From NCBI RefSeq assembly GCF_029784165.1, contig NC_073696.1:28239570-28303569 (forward strand): a DNA stretch of 64,000 nt. Reading direction: 5' to 3'. Within the stretch, counting starts at the first letter, position 1; each line of letters opens with the position of its first letter. Shown here piece by piece: positions 13,488-24,620 of this stretch. The notes beneath the pieces are model-generated. The model was not told the DNA's origin. It made no database searches and was given only the letters and a program-made list of their open reading frames with translations. A program made the position numbers and the translations under genes. Source of the stretch: Wyeomyia smithii (taxonomy: Eukaryota; Arthropoda; Insecta; Diptera; Culicidae).

Positions 13488-13958
13488 CAGTCAGGTTTTT
13501 TTACGCGGGGGATACGTACTTCGTGATAAAAACCGCGTAAAAAAACCGCGTTAATTCAAAAATCCGCGTAAAAAAACACGTTTTTTTAAAATCCGCGTAA
13601 GGTAGTTCAGCAAGAAGGGTTTTCGAAAAAAACCCGAGACGCTCTAGAACCAGTATTTAAAATTGTCCTCTTTGACGGTTAGTCCGGATCTTTTGGTGAG
13701 CGGAGGGTAATTTTGGACTAAGTCTTTTACTAGATAAACACTTAAACGTTTCTGGTTCCAAACCCACGTAAATTCGAAAATTCGCGAAAATTTTTTTGAA
13801 TTAGCGTGGTATCGCGTAAAAAAACCGCGTTAATTCAAAAATCCGCGTAAAAAACCGCGTTAGTTCAAAAATCCGCGGGAAAAAACAACGTTAATTCGCG
13901 TAAAAGAAACCTCGTAAAAAAAGTCGCGTATAAAAAACCGCGTAAAAAAACCTGACTG
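13488..13958. mobile_element. MITE with CAGTCAGG...CCTGACTG terminal inverted repeats
   Basis: The left end CAGTCAGGTTTTTTTACGCG is an exact complement of the right end. The interior is a series of short copies of ccgcgttaattcaaaaatcc in direct orientation. The left flank is TA but the right flank is CA, so the target duplication is unclear. The ends resemble pogo-group termini (CAG...CTG). The last 100 bp recur at 14884-14984 as part of a larger duplicated block. Confidence 0.65.
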
Positions 13959-14235
13959 CAATACAATACTCGTTAATGATTTTTTTCTGGGATTCACACC
14001 TTCTTTTACTTTCTGTGCTTGATTTATTATTTTCTGGTTGTTCAATTGTTTGTTTACTTGATTTCTTACCGTTTTTATTTCTTTTTGCCTTTCTCCTAGA
14101 ATTGCCTTTCTCCTAGAAAGGTATAGCAATCACTGAAAAAACCAAAGGTATAAAAGTGCTTCAAAGGGTGGAGTCTCGTATATCAATCGACTTAGTTCGA
14201 CGAGCTGAGCATTTTCTGTATGTGTGTGTGCGCGC

Positions 14236-14277
<42 letters not shown>

Positions 14278-15269
14278 AACGGTCTCCCAATCTCACTCGA
14301 TTTTCTCAGAGATGGCTGGACCGATTTTCATGGAACTAATTGCAAATGAAAGGTCTAGTTGCCCCATAAGACTCTATTGAATTTTATTGTAATCGGATTT
14401 TTAGTTTCGAGGTTATGTATCAAAATGTGAAAATAACAAAACTTCATTATCTCAGAAACTACAAAACCGATTTGAACTAAATTGGTATCAAAAGAACTGG
14501 CTTGTTTTTTGAACCATTTGTGAAATAATTTTATAATGATTGAACATGTAGTTCAAAAGTTTTGCAAAGAAACGTATTTCAAACACTGTTTAAACTCACT
14601 CACTTTTCTCAGAGATGGCTGGACCGATTTTCACAAAATTAGTGTCATATGGAAGGTCTTGTTGCCCCATAAGACCCTATTGAATTTTATTGTTATTGGA
14701 CTTCAACTTTGTCCGTTATGTATAATAATGTGAAATCAGGCTATGACAAGAAACATGTTTCTAAGACTGTTTGAACTCACCCACTTTTCTCAGAGAGGGA
14801 TGGATCGATTTTCACAAAATAAGTTGCAATAGAGAGATAAAAAATCAAGAAGACATCAATGTATTTCAGAATGAAATCCACCACGTTAGTTCAAAAATCC
14901 GCGGGAAAAAACCACGTTAATTCGCGTAAAAGAAACCTCGTAAAAAAAGTCGCGTATAAAAAACCGCGTAAAAAAACCTGACTGCAATACAATACTCGTT
15001 AATGATTTTTTTCTGGGATTCACACCTTCTTTTACTTTCTGTGCTTGATTTATTATTTTCTGGTTGTTCAATTGTTTGTTTACTTGATTTCTTACCGTTT
15101 TTATTTCTTTTTGCCTTTCTCCTAGAATTGCCTTTCTCCTAGAAAGGTATAGCAATCACTGAAAAAACCAAAGGTATAAAAGTGCTTCAAAGGGTGGAGT
15201 CTCGTATATCAATCGACTTAGTTCGACGAGCTGAGCATTTTCTGTATGTGTGTGTGTGTGTGCGCGTGC

Positions 15270-15311
<42 letters not shown>

Positions 15312-15441
15312 AACGGTCTCCCAATCTCACTCGAATTTCTCAGAGATGGCTGGACCGATTTTCATGGAACTAATGAAAGGTCTAGTTGCCCCATAAGACT
15401 CTATTGAATTTTATTGTAATCGGATTTTTAGTTTCGAGGTT
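13858..15441 (+). repeat. Direct duplication: two nearly identical 557-bp copies 1,026 bp apart
   Basis: Copy 1 is 13858-14414 and copy 2 is 14884-15441. They differ by a handful of substitutions, a small deletion in copy 2 and the length and purity of the internal TG run. Each copy starts inside the CAGTCAGG MITE and ends inside the dispersed TG-containing repeat, so the duplicated unit crosses an element junction. That points to segmental duplication, not two independent insertions. The identical 89-codon minus-strand frames at 13860-14129 and 14886-15155 are a by-product. Confidence 0.9.
14100..14880 (+). mobile_element. Dispersed mosquito-type repeat with internal TG run
   Basis: It begins with a short palindromic cap (cctttctcctagaaagg), then the segment ending in cgagctgagcattttctgta, a TG run at about 14219-14273, and then units containing GAGATGGCTGGACCGATTTT. 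These units recur at about 14312 and 14613, with a diverged third near 14795, giving an internal period of about 300 bp. A truncated copy follows at 15120-15441 and an inverted relative lies at about 54600-55760. It has no coding capacity. I recognise this repeat style from culicine genomes but cannot name the family. Confidence 0.7.
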
Positions 15442-16079
15442 TAAGTATATTTTTTCCTTAGTACTGAAAATCTGTTCAAAGTTTCATCCGCGATGGACGT
15501 TTGCCACGCGGGGGCTAGAAACATAGCAACAAAAATCTTTTTTTTTTGTTTTTATTTGGTGTAGACCAGTGACCCGGGGTTGCCAGCTATAATAAAAAGA
15601 CTACGAACTTAAATTCAATCTGATGACTCTTGTTGGGCTCGTTTTATAATTAGTTTGGCTTTTGAAAAATGAGCTGTGAATGCATGACACTCTTACAAAA
15701 CAAAATAGGCAGTTTTACAATATAGTTTAAAAATAGTTTGAAAATTCAATATCGCGCTCGACAAGTATTTGATCCCATCGTCTACCATGCCCTAACTGGT
15801 CGGTTACAGACATTTCACTTAGTTCTATGCTTTTATTTTATGACTTTTCTAGCTTTTGGACAATTGTAATACACATAAACAATTTTTATTTAATTATACT
15901 GTAACCGTTTTGGTCGGGCTGACGATAGTCCACGACAACTAAATTTTGATTGCGATTGTTTTGGCATTTTGTTAATAAACTTAGCACTTTGTTTGGTTTG
16001 ATATGCATATTTGCATTTTTCCTAGTTTTTAGGCTTTGGAGGCATGAAACTTTGCCAGTAGGTATCTTAGTTTATTTAT
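15442..16079. other. Intronic sequence with no element resolved
   Basis: AT-rich sequence following the duplicated block. No exon, inverted end or tandem structure was found. Confidence 0.35.
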
Positions 16080-17186
16080 TATAAGAGAGAACCGGTGCGA
16101 AACACCGTGTCCCTGCGCGTCTGCGTCGGTAGAAGGGAATAGTGCTGCCGTGCATAACGCTCCGGTGTAAACGCGTCTTCGGCTCGGGTTAGTTAAGCAC
16201 ATCTAAGGGTTTACAGAGTGTAGTGAATCGCTTTTTAAGAACAGACGAATGTCGTTAGTCGACCTGTTAAGCAGAAAGCCATATCTCCGGGTGACCGAAT
16301 ATCTACCGTTATAATTTTCGGTATAAAGAGGGTCCTTCACGAAGAAACGATAGAAGTGGCGAGACGTTAACGTGGACTCAACTCCAGTAGTTTTCGTAAA
16401 ATCGTGTAGTCAGCTGAGATAAATCAATGGGAGATACGTTTCGGTAGTTGTATAAGGACTTCATAAACAGATGTCCGAATGTCACGTCGATACCTTCCAT
16501 GAGTTCGTGTTTTCTACAGATAGATTATCAACGCGATGTAGTTTTCGGTATAACCTCTTGGAGGAAACAATAGAAGTGTCGAGACGTTAACGTGGATAGA
16601 GCTTTCGTAGCTCTCGTAACATTGTGTAGTCGGCTGAGATACACCAATGGGAGACTCTCTTCGGTAGTTGCATGATGATTTGTTGAGGGAATGTTCGAAT
16701 ATTTTAGTCTGTATTAATTTAATCGCAGTTCCGGTATTCTCGCGTGCCCTTTTTTCGGTGGTATATCAAACAGAACGAGTTCGAATCGCGTAATAATTTT
16801 CGCGGAGGTTAATATGAACTTGTAGGCGCGATATTTGCTATGAACCCGGTACCCGAATTCAGCGCATCGTTTACCAAAACGAAATCTGCTGCAAACCCTA
16901 CCCTTTTCTCCAACATCCCAGTGATTTCTCGTGGAAGTGCAGAGGTGTTCTCGGCTTCCAATAAAGCGAGTATCACGTCAACATATTCCCATACACACTC
17001 CTTCTTTGACCTGCATTCGGATGCGGCCGGCGCTGGTATTGCCTAACATAAAGATAAGATCACCAGTTTTTACACATTGAGGATGAATGTTAGTCCCAAA
17101 CATCACCCATTGGTTCTCTGTGTAATTACAGCTGATCTGGCAATAACGGAGTAGCAACCGCGGGCGGTCAATCATGCTCATGCTCT
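16080..17186. other. GC-richer island with two tandem 220-bp monomers
   Basis: The composition rises sharply at 16080. Two diverged direct copies lie at about 16313-16480 and 16540-16700, offset by 220 bp. They share gagacgttaacgtgga, gtgtagtc(a/g)gctgagata and caatgggaga. A frame of 68 codons starting ATG at 16840 follows (MNPVPEFSASF). Repeated monomers followed by an ORF start are seen in 5' regions of some retrotransposons, so this may be a 5' fragment of one. No reverse transcriptase follows, because a 7-bp satellite begins at 17187. Identity unknown. Confidence 0.45.
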
Positions 17187-17540
<354 letters not shown>

Positions 17541-19860
17541 CTTTAGAATTTACACTTAAGACTTTAGAATTTTGATTTTAGACTCTTGGAGATTGTACTT
17601 TAGACTTTGGCTCTCGATTTTTAATTTTCTGGCTTTTAATTTTTGATGGTCAACTTTCGATTTTTCATTTTAGGATTTAGATTTTCTGGTTTTTGAGTTT
17701 TGACTTTTAACTATTGAAATTGCGTTTTTCATTTGTGAATTTTGATTCTTGTCCTGTGACATTTGTCTTTGACCTTCGAATTTCGAATTTTGACTCTAGA
17801 CTTTTGGTTTATGATCTGTTGCCTTAGTTTAAAGACTATAGACTTTCGACATTTTGGCTTTTGATTTTTGATTTCGACATTGAACGATTTTTGAGTTTGT
17901 CCTTTGACCTTAAACTGTCGACTTTTCACTTTAAATTTTATTTTCTGGTATTAGACTTTTGATCTTTAGTCTAACAGACTCAAAAATCATTTTATTAGAA
18001 TGTTTTTAATAAGTTTGTCGTACTTATAATAGATTCCTTAAATTAGAAAACTGTTGAAAAAATAATCTTCGACGAATTCGAGATTGTTTTTTTATTTTTA
18101 CCGGTGATTTTAGTTTCGTTTTTCAATTATTGTTATTTTTGGCTTTTCGATCTTATAGTCTTAAAGTCTCCATTCTCAACCCCTTCGATTTTTGGCTTGA
18201 ATTTTTCAACCTAATATTAGATTTTTCAACTTCTTCAACAAATTATTTGTGTAAACTCTGTTCAACTGATTTTCGCTTTTATAAACTACTTATGATGCAG
18301 TTTTAAACTTTTCGTCTATTTAAGTTTATGCAACTTTATCGACTTTTGATTCAGTTGTTGAAGTGTTTTTTTATTTTCCTCGTATGATTTTAAATTTTTA
18401 TTTTTACTATTACAAATCTTAATTTTGATTTATTGATTTTTTTACCGTTAACTTCTTTTATCTATTTAGCATATCTTTTTTGCTTCTTAATTCTTTTCTT
18501 TTCATTTTCTTTTTCTTACTTTTTTATCTTTTCATACTTTCCACCTTTTAACGTATACCTTAATTAAATCGTTGACTCTCATTTATCTCGTGTATTTTTC
18601 AATTTTAACCTCATCTTTTTCAACTTTTCATTTCTTTCTGTTGGAATTTTTACTTCTTTACGTTTTCTGTTTTTGTCTCTTTAGTTTTTTCTCATTTTAA
18701 TTTAGATCTTATTTAAATTTTTATCTCTTCAATTTTTTCGACTTCTCATTCCTTTTAATTTTTACCTGGTTTTACTTTCATTTGTCTTTATTAACTTTTA
18801 AGCTCTTTTAACTTCTTAACTTTTCACCTCATTCAAGTTTTTCAACTTTTCAACGTCATTTGTCTTTTTAATTTTAACTTTTTAACATGTTTACTTTTAA
18901 TTGTTTTTACTGATTTGAAGGTTATTCACCTCTTTCAATTTTTTACCTGATTTAACTTTTTGTCCTATTTCACTTGTTCCTTTTTTCACTTCTTTCACTT
19001 TTTACCCAATTCACTTTCAACTTTTTTCACATTTTTCCTTTTTGAACTTTTCGCCTTGTTTTTCTTTTATTTGTTTTTTTTTTAACTTTTTACTTCTCTA
19101 CAACTTTCTAATAATTTACCTTATTCAACTTTTATCCCATATTCTACTTTTTTACTTTATCAACTTTTTACCTTTTTAACTTGGTAAACTTGTTACTAGT
19201 TAAATAACTTTATTTAACTTTTTAATAGTTGTGTATTCCTAATTTAGAAATACATTTACGTCTTTTTTTACTTGTGCTTGCCTTTGGCTCTCTTTCGCTT
19301 GTTACTTTTTTATCACTTTTACTTTACCTCATTTACCTTTACCTCTCTTTACATTTTACCTCTTTCAACTTCTACTTTACTTAACTTTTACTTAACTTTA
19401 CATTATATATTTGTAGCTTTCAATGTTTTGACTTTTGAGCTTATTATTAGCTTGTTTTTACCCTTTTACCTATCATTATTTTCTCAAGCTTTTTATCATT
19501 TTTACATCTATACCTTTATAACATTTTATCTTTTGGAACTATTCACCTTTATTACTTTTTATCTTTTACAACGTTTTACCTTGTCTTTTTTTATCTCTTG
19601 ACTTTTTTTTAACTATCTACTTCTTGTTACTTTTTATGCTCTTAATTTTTTTTAAATGTTTTACCACTTTAAATTTTTGCTATTTCTCACTTTTTATCTA
19701 CATTTTATTCATTTATCTAACTGTTCATGCTTTTAAAATGGACTTGTTCATATTTTCGCCCCTTTAAACTTTTGCCTTAATTTAACTTGTTACCTTTTTA
19801 ACTGTTACCCGTTTATACTTGTTACCTTATTTCACTTTACCTTTGCTTGATATTATGATG
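17541..19860. repeat. T-rich degenerate simple sequence
   Basis: Long runs of loosely repeated words such as gacttttg, aacttttta and ctttttacc, with a strong T bias on the top strand. Likely eroded simple repeat. Frames of up to 109 codons (19272-19601) are low-complexity F/L/Y/T runs and not genes. Confidence 0.7.
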
Positions 19861-21855
19861 ATGCATTAAGCGGGTGATGCATTAAGCATATCATATCTAA
19901 ACTTTGATTATAGCTAACCAACTACACTTGAAATTTTGTACGATGAAGCTGTTAAATACGGTTAGAGAACAGATCAATTTTTAATATGAAATACAGTTCG
20001 TGTTAATCGTGCATGTAGTTGATGAGTAATAACAGTTTGAAGGTCATTTTTCGAGACAAAAACTGATTTTTCTTCGCGGGGAGAGGGTTAAAAATAATTT
20101 TAGACAATCAAATTGTCTTTCAAAAATATTTGACTTCAAATGGATCAAATTCTTTGACCATATAAAACGCTATATTTGAATACATACACGTCAGATTTGC
20201 CATGCATTATTGTTACTGTAAATTGATAGTGTGTTCCATTAACCGAAATTTGTTTTGATTTCATGCAATATCAATAGCGAAACTGTGACATGAAAATGTA
20301 AAAAAGCCTCGATGCTACATTCTGTTTTATTAAACTTTTTTAGCTTCAACTTTCCAACTTTGTAGCTTTTTATCGCTCTCATTTTCTTTCTCTTTTGATT
20401 CCTAGAAAAATTCTTTCCAAACCTCAGAAAGAGTTTTGAACCCTTCTATCATTAGAGCCGCCTTGTGTTAATATAAATATCCCGGTCCCACTTGCCTCGC
20501 GAAAATATTTCTCTATTTCATTGAGGTTTAAAAACTAGAAGAAATCACATCCTTCAGAGTCACCTACGTTTGTCAGAAGATTGGCACATTTTATTGTATG
20601 GTATAGCTATGGAGAGAGGTCAATCCGGAAATAACACCTGTTATGTATATGTACATACGGGAGAGCCAAACCAAATTTAACTTTCTGTGTGGTGCCGCAT
20701 GTTATGAATACTAAAAAGAAGTGTAGTCATTTTTGTTTACGTCTTAGTTTGTTGTTGGTGAGGGATGGTATATTTTTAGAAACAAATTGGCCTGTATAGC
20801 ATTATACTGAACTGGAGTTTCATACGGGCAGTCAGAATGTCCATTGTTAAGAAATTTATAATGTCAGTTTCAGCAGTTTTAACAACAATATTATCCATTC
20901 TGCCTCCTGAAGAGAAACTCTTTGCTGTACATTAAAGGGCTGTAAAGGTGTCGACATCAGTTCCCAACCCACCTGTTGCTATTAAACTCTGCTTGTGGTT
21001 TTTCGAATGGTGTCAAAAGGAACAATGAACTGCACAGGGTATAACTGTAATTCACTTCCTGCATAAAATTCGGTGACATTCGCAATGACAAGCAGCTGGG
21101 AATTTTCTCCAGGCCTACGCAGTTTAATTTCATTAAATTTATGTCATTGGGTCGAATTAGTCTACAACCCGCAGAGTCTAACCTAGACATCTCGACCATA
21201 TGGTATGGCATTTCCGGTTTGTGTGAAAGACAGTCACACAGTGCTCAGGGACGGCCGCAGAGGCGTAGCAACACGCAAGGGTGACAAAGAATGATCCTTT
21301 GGTGTTTGACTTAGTCACATCGTCATACCACCACAAGACGAAGAAGTCTCGTTTGCTATGGTTTCCACCCACTGCTTGTCGTACTTGAATGGTCCACCTG
21401 TGGCCAACATCGTTACTACATTCCAGCTAGACGCTAGACCGAGAGACATGTCTGTTGTGAGTGCCTTTCTGCAGCCAGGAAAACATAAAATCACCTTAAC
21501 TGTTGACTGTTGGCCATTCTTGCCATCGTTTGTTTCCCTTACATCGCTCGGGGCAATTTCAAGCGATATATTCATCCGCATTGTACACCCTCCGGCATAA
21601 GCTAGAGTAATGGTGATTACGTTTCATTTGTTTTACGTTTGCCCACTATCATTTACACAGAACTTTATACCTGTTTATTCATTATAATCTCACAACATTT
21701 GTTTTCACTTTCATATTGCTACCCCCTACTTATCGCTTCATCCATGCGCCATATGGCATTCGTCATAACCATCTGTAAATTGCACTTGCTTTACCGCTCG
21801 TATTTGGCACAACATCGCCCCCAATGCACTGACTTTCCACCCGCTTAATCGGCAG
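19861..21855. other. Distal part of the large intron, with an unidentified stretch at 20950-21600
   Basis: 19861-20940 is AT-rich with nothing recognisable. 20950-21600 is closer to coding composition, with overlapping open frames on both strands (minus 20957-21211, 21178-21372 and 21315-21581; plus 21358-21600), but no domain or splice pattern can be supported. It could be a decayed gene or element. A pyrimidine-poor acceptor (aatcggcag) at 21847-21855 leads into the next exon. Confidence 0.35.
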
Positions 21856-21954
21856 TATGAAGAGCTCGAGCGTCAAAAGTATCTCATTCTGAGTGGAAAG
21901 TACAGCCTCTACAATTGCCCCCGCCGATTGATCCCGTTGCACAGTGTAGTTTTG
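21856..21954 (+). CDS. Exon A, a candidate duplicated or alternative exon
   Basis: The exon follows AG at 21854-21855 and ends at donor gtaaaa (21955). It is 99 bp and phase 0 at both ends. Its first 17 residues (YEELERQKYLILSGKYS) parallel the start of the next exon (AKELDRERNLILSGAGDS): the pattern E-L-x-R-x-x-x-L-I-L-S-G is shared. After that the two peptides diverge. Being phase-compatible, exon A could be spliced in series with exon B or used instead of it. The donor is weaker than at the neighbouring exons, and gtagtt at 21946 is an alternative. Confidence 0.55.
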
Positions 21955-22020
21955 GTAAAAAATGTTTTCAATATCTCTTAAAAAAATTGTCTTCCGATTT
22001 TATCTTTCTTGCCAACAAAG

Positions 22021-23039
22021 GCCAAAGAATTGGATAGAGAGCGCAATCTGATCCTATCGGGAGCTGGTGATTCCATCCCCGATGAGTTGAACAGCGCAGT
22101 TTTCAACGTCAACAAGAAGACAAACCAGGAGATCTGCAGCAAACGTGAAAAGGTAACTGGTAACAACTTCGTTCAACCCAAAAACTTACTTGAACTGTGC
22201 GTGTATTCGTTCCGTAGCTCAAAACCATCCGGGAGAAAAATGCCGAACGGTTGATCAAGCAGGGGCTCCGTTGGGAGCGCGAGCGGCTCCAGATGGAGGA
22301 CTACAACCGGCAGCAGGAAATCGAGCGTCGTTCCCGTCGCGAGCAGCTACTGGAGAAGGAAAAACTCTACATGATCGAAGACGATGAGCGGGCACTGAAT
22401 CTACTCCGATTGAAGACGAAAAAGGGACCCTGCCGGGATATGGACTTGCGAGCTTTGCTCATGCAGCAGAGGGTCGAACTGGGCGAAAAGATTCAAAAGC
22501 GTGACTTCGATACGAACGTCGAAAAGCGGATGGATTCCGACCGAAGCAAGGAGAAGAAGAAGAAACGTCACCGGAAGCAACCGAACAAGACAGTGGAGGG
22601 GCAGCTTGCTTCCCCGGAGGAAGGTTACATCTCGATGAATCAGGGCGAAATTCCGAGTGATTTGGAGTCTTCGATCATGATTAAAATTGAGAAGGACAGT
22701 AAGGATTCTGGGGACGAATCGGATGCGTTGGACGATGCGAGTACAACGGAAACCGCGGAAGGTGCTGGTGGCTCGGAAGCTGAAGATGCCGAAACAGCCG
22801 AAGCTGAAGCGATGAAGGAAGAGATGAATAAGGTGCTGGAGAAGAAGAAAGTTAAGGCACGGAACGAGGATCCGAAGATTACCCGGTTGAAGGAAGCGGA
22901 TGTGAATAGTTTTGTTTCATTTTATTATTAAAGGAGTTGCTAATATTTGCTTTCATTCCAGACGGTTGATGATATTTATAACATTGCCGATGAGATAATA
23001 GTGCTCGAGAAGAAAAAAGTCAAGAAAGGATTCAAGTAA
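22021..23039 (+). CDS. Three C-terminal exons of the charged coiled-coil protein gene
   Basis: Exon B is 22021-22152 (44 codons), exon C is 22218-22901 (228 codons) and exon D is 22962-23039 (25 codons plus TAA). The introns are 65 and 60 bp with consensus GT-AG ends, all phase 0. Exon C starts LKTIREKNAERLIKQG and continues as a helical region rich in E, R, K and Q (about 100 residues). A basic patch follows (KEKKKKRHRKQ), then an acidic S/E/D/A-rich segment and a lysine-rich tail ending KKKVKKGFK. No enzyme motif, membrane segment or signal peptide is visible. The profile suggests a structural or scaffolding protein of the cytoskeleton or nucleus, but I do not recognise the family. An open frame running past 22902 to 22931 is intron read-through. 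Confidence 0.85.
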
Positions 23040-23256
23040 AAGCGCGGCGATGACATCTTCTACCTAGTGGAACTGCAGAAAATAGTTTGTTGTGTTTGTC
23101 AGCCAAGGCGGATAAATTATCATGTGATAAAATTTGTAGCGATTACATATGTTGATTTCGTAGAAGAAAAAAAAAACTGTTGTTCGATGCACAAACAAAT
23201 TGATACAATGTATAATAACTATAGATGCGTGTTATAATCCAGTTGAAAATGAAAAA

Positions 23257-23262
23257 AATAAA
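23257..23262 (+). terminator. Polyadenylation signal AATAAA of the host gene
   Basis: A canonical AATAAA lies 218 bp after the stop codon at 23037-23039. The sequence between is AT-rich 3' UTR without open structure. A TG- and T-rich stretch follows at once, but its poly(T) belongs to the adjoining minus-strand LINE, whose tail abuts this site. Confidence 0.7.
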
Positions 23263-23275
23263 CAGCAATGTCAGA

Positions 23276-24620
23276 TTTTTTTTTCTTCATCTATAATTTA
23301 TTTGACACGGCACAAATACAATTCAATGTTTAACGGCGCCAATTATATCTGGTAGCTTACTTTCTAAAGTATCTTAATAACTAAAAGCGAATTTTTTATC
23401 CTCGCTGCCGACTACGAGCTGAAACTAAATCTAACTTAAGGCTAGAATATTTTGCATTAAAAGCACAGGTTTGCTGTTTGATGGTTTTCATTGCCATAGG
23501 TAAGCAGCATATTAAATTTGTTCCGCTGCTGGGCCAAGATATTACGGACTGGCATATTGGGTTGTTTCCATCGGGCCTTGAGAGTATCGTGCGAGTCTGA
23601 TTGCTGTTTCCGGATCCGGGGTCTTAACGTGTTCTTGTCGTTTGGTTGGATGTAGGCGGAAGGGGATAGGACTAAACTGGGGCGTGGATGGATTTCAGGA
23701 AAACGTATATAAGGGACATGTAGGATAGGTCACGGCTCGTCAAGACATCACGAACAGGAACAGCCGGCGCCTACCTTCGGCCTGCAGGGAAGCTATCAAT
23801 CTAGACCTGGCGTCACGGTGTACATGACCAAACAACGTGCTCTATGTCGTGATAACCTTCACCACAGATACAGATCCCACTCTCCCCGAGCCCAACACGA
23901 CGGAGATGCGCGTCAAATCTATAGTGATTGGACATAAGCCGGGACATCACGCAAATGAAATCCCGACCTACATCCAACCCCTTGTACCACGGGTTCGTCG
24001 ACACCTTGGGGATTATGGAATGTAGCCACCTTCATAGTTCCCCTTTGGTCCAAGAATTTTGCCAACTGATGATCGTATTCTGACGTACAAATGCGAAAAA
24101 TTCATTAAAGGCAATTGGTCTTTCATAAATATCACCGTTTGTTGCGCCCACCTTAGCCAAAGAGTCCGCTTTCTCATTACCCGGTATCGAGCAGTGAGAA
24201 GGGACCCACGCTAAGGTAATCTGAGTAGATTTTTCGGATAAAGCACTCAGATGTTCCCGTATTTTCCCCAGGAAATACGGAGAGTGCCTAACATCTTTCA
24301 TCGATCGGAGAGCCTCAATGGAACTGAGACTGTCCGTAAAGATGAAATAATGGTCCGTGGGCATTTTTTCGATAATCCCTTGGGTGTACTGAATTGCAGC
24401 TAATTCTGCGACGTAAACAGAAGCAGGATTATCGAGCTTATGGGAGACGGTTAAATTGTTATTGAAAATACCGAAGCCAGTGGACCCATCAAGAAGTGAT
24501 CCGTCAGTGTAGTACATATTGTCGCAGTTGATGTTTCGATATTTATTGGAAAAAATTTTAGGGATCTGCTGTGCAATGTCAGATTGATTGTGCCGAAAAA
24601 TCACCAAATAATGGTTTTAA
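23276..24620 (-). pseudogene. 5'-truncated I-like LINE: RNase H and C-terminal domain
   Basis: On the minus strand a 191-residue frame (24032-24607) carries a complete RNase H signature: YYTDGS, VAELAAI, FTDSLSS and VPSHCSIPGNEKADSLAK. After a stop and frame change, 23813-24004 encodes a C-terminal segment with CGEGYHDIEHVVWSC, the Cys/His knuckle that follows RNase H in I-clade LINEs. A 3' UTR of about 500 bp follows, ending in poly(A), seen as T on the top strand at 23276-23284. Endonuclease and reverse transcriptase are absent, so this is a 5'-truncated, dead copy. Its tail lies against the host gene's polyadenylation region. I-clade assignment is by motif only. Confidence 0.85.

Noticed and set aside
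14219..14275. TG run as Z-DNA or regulatory element
   Set aside because: It is carried by every copy of the dispersed repeat and so has no locus-specific support.
13860..15155. Two identical 89-codon minus-strand frames
   Set aside because: They are identical only because the DNA is duplicated. They start inside a MITE and show no domain.
19272..19601. 109-codon F/L/Y/T-rich frame resembling a membrane protein
   Set aside because: It is low-complexity translation of T-rich degenerate repeat.
21315..21600. Opposed 80-88-codon frames near 21.4 kb as a gene
   Set aside because: Neither frame shows a recognisable domain, and several stops break the neighbouring frames. It may be a decayed element, but I could not show which.
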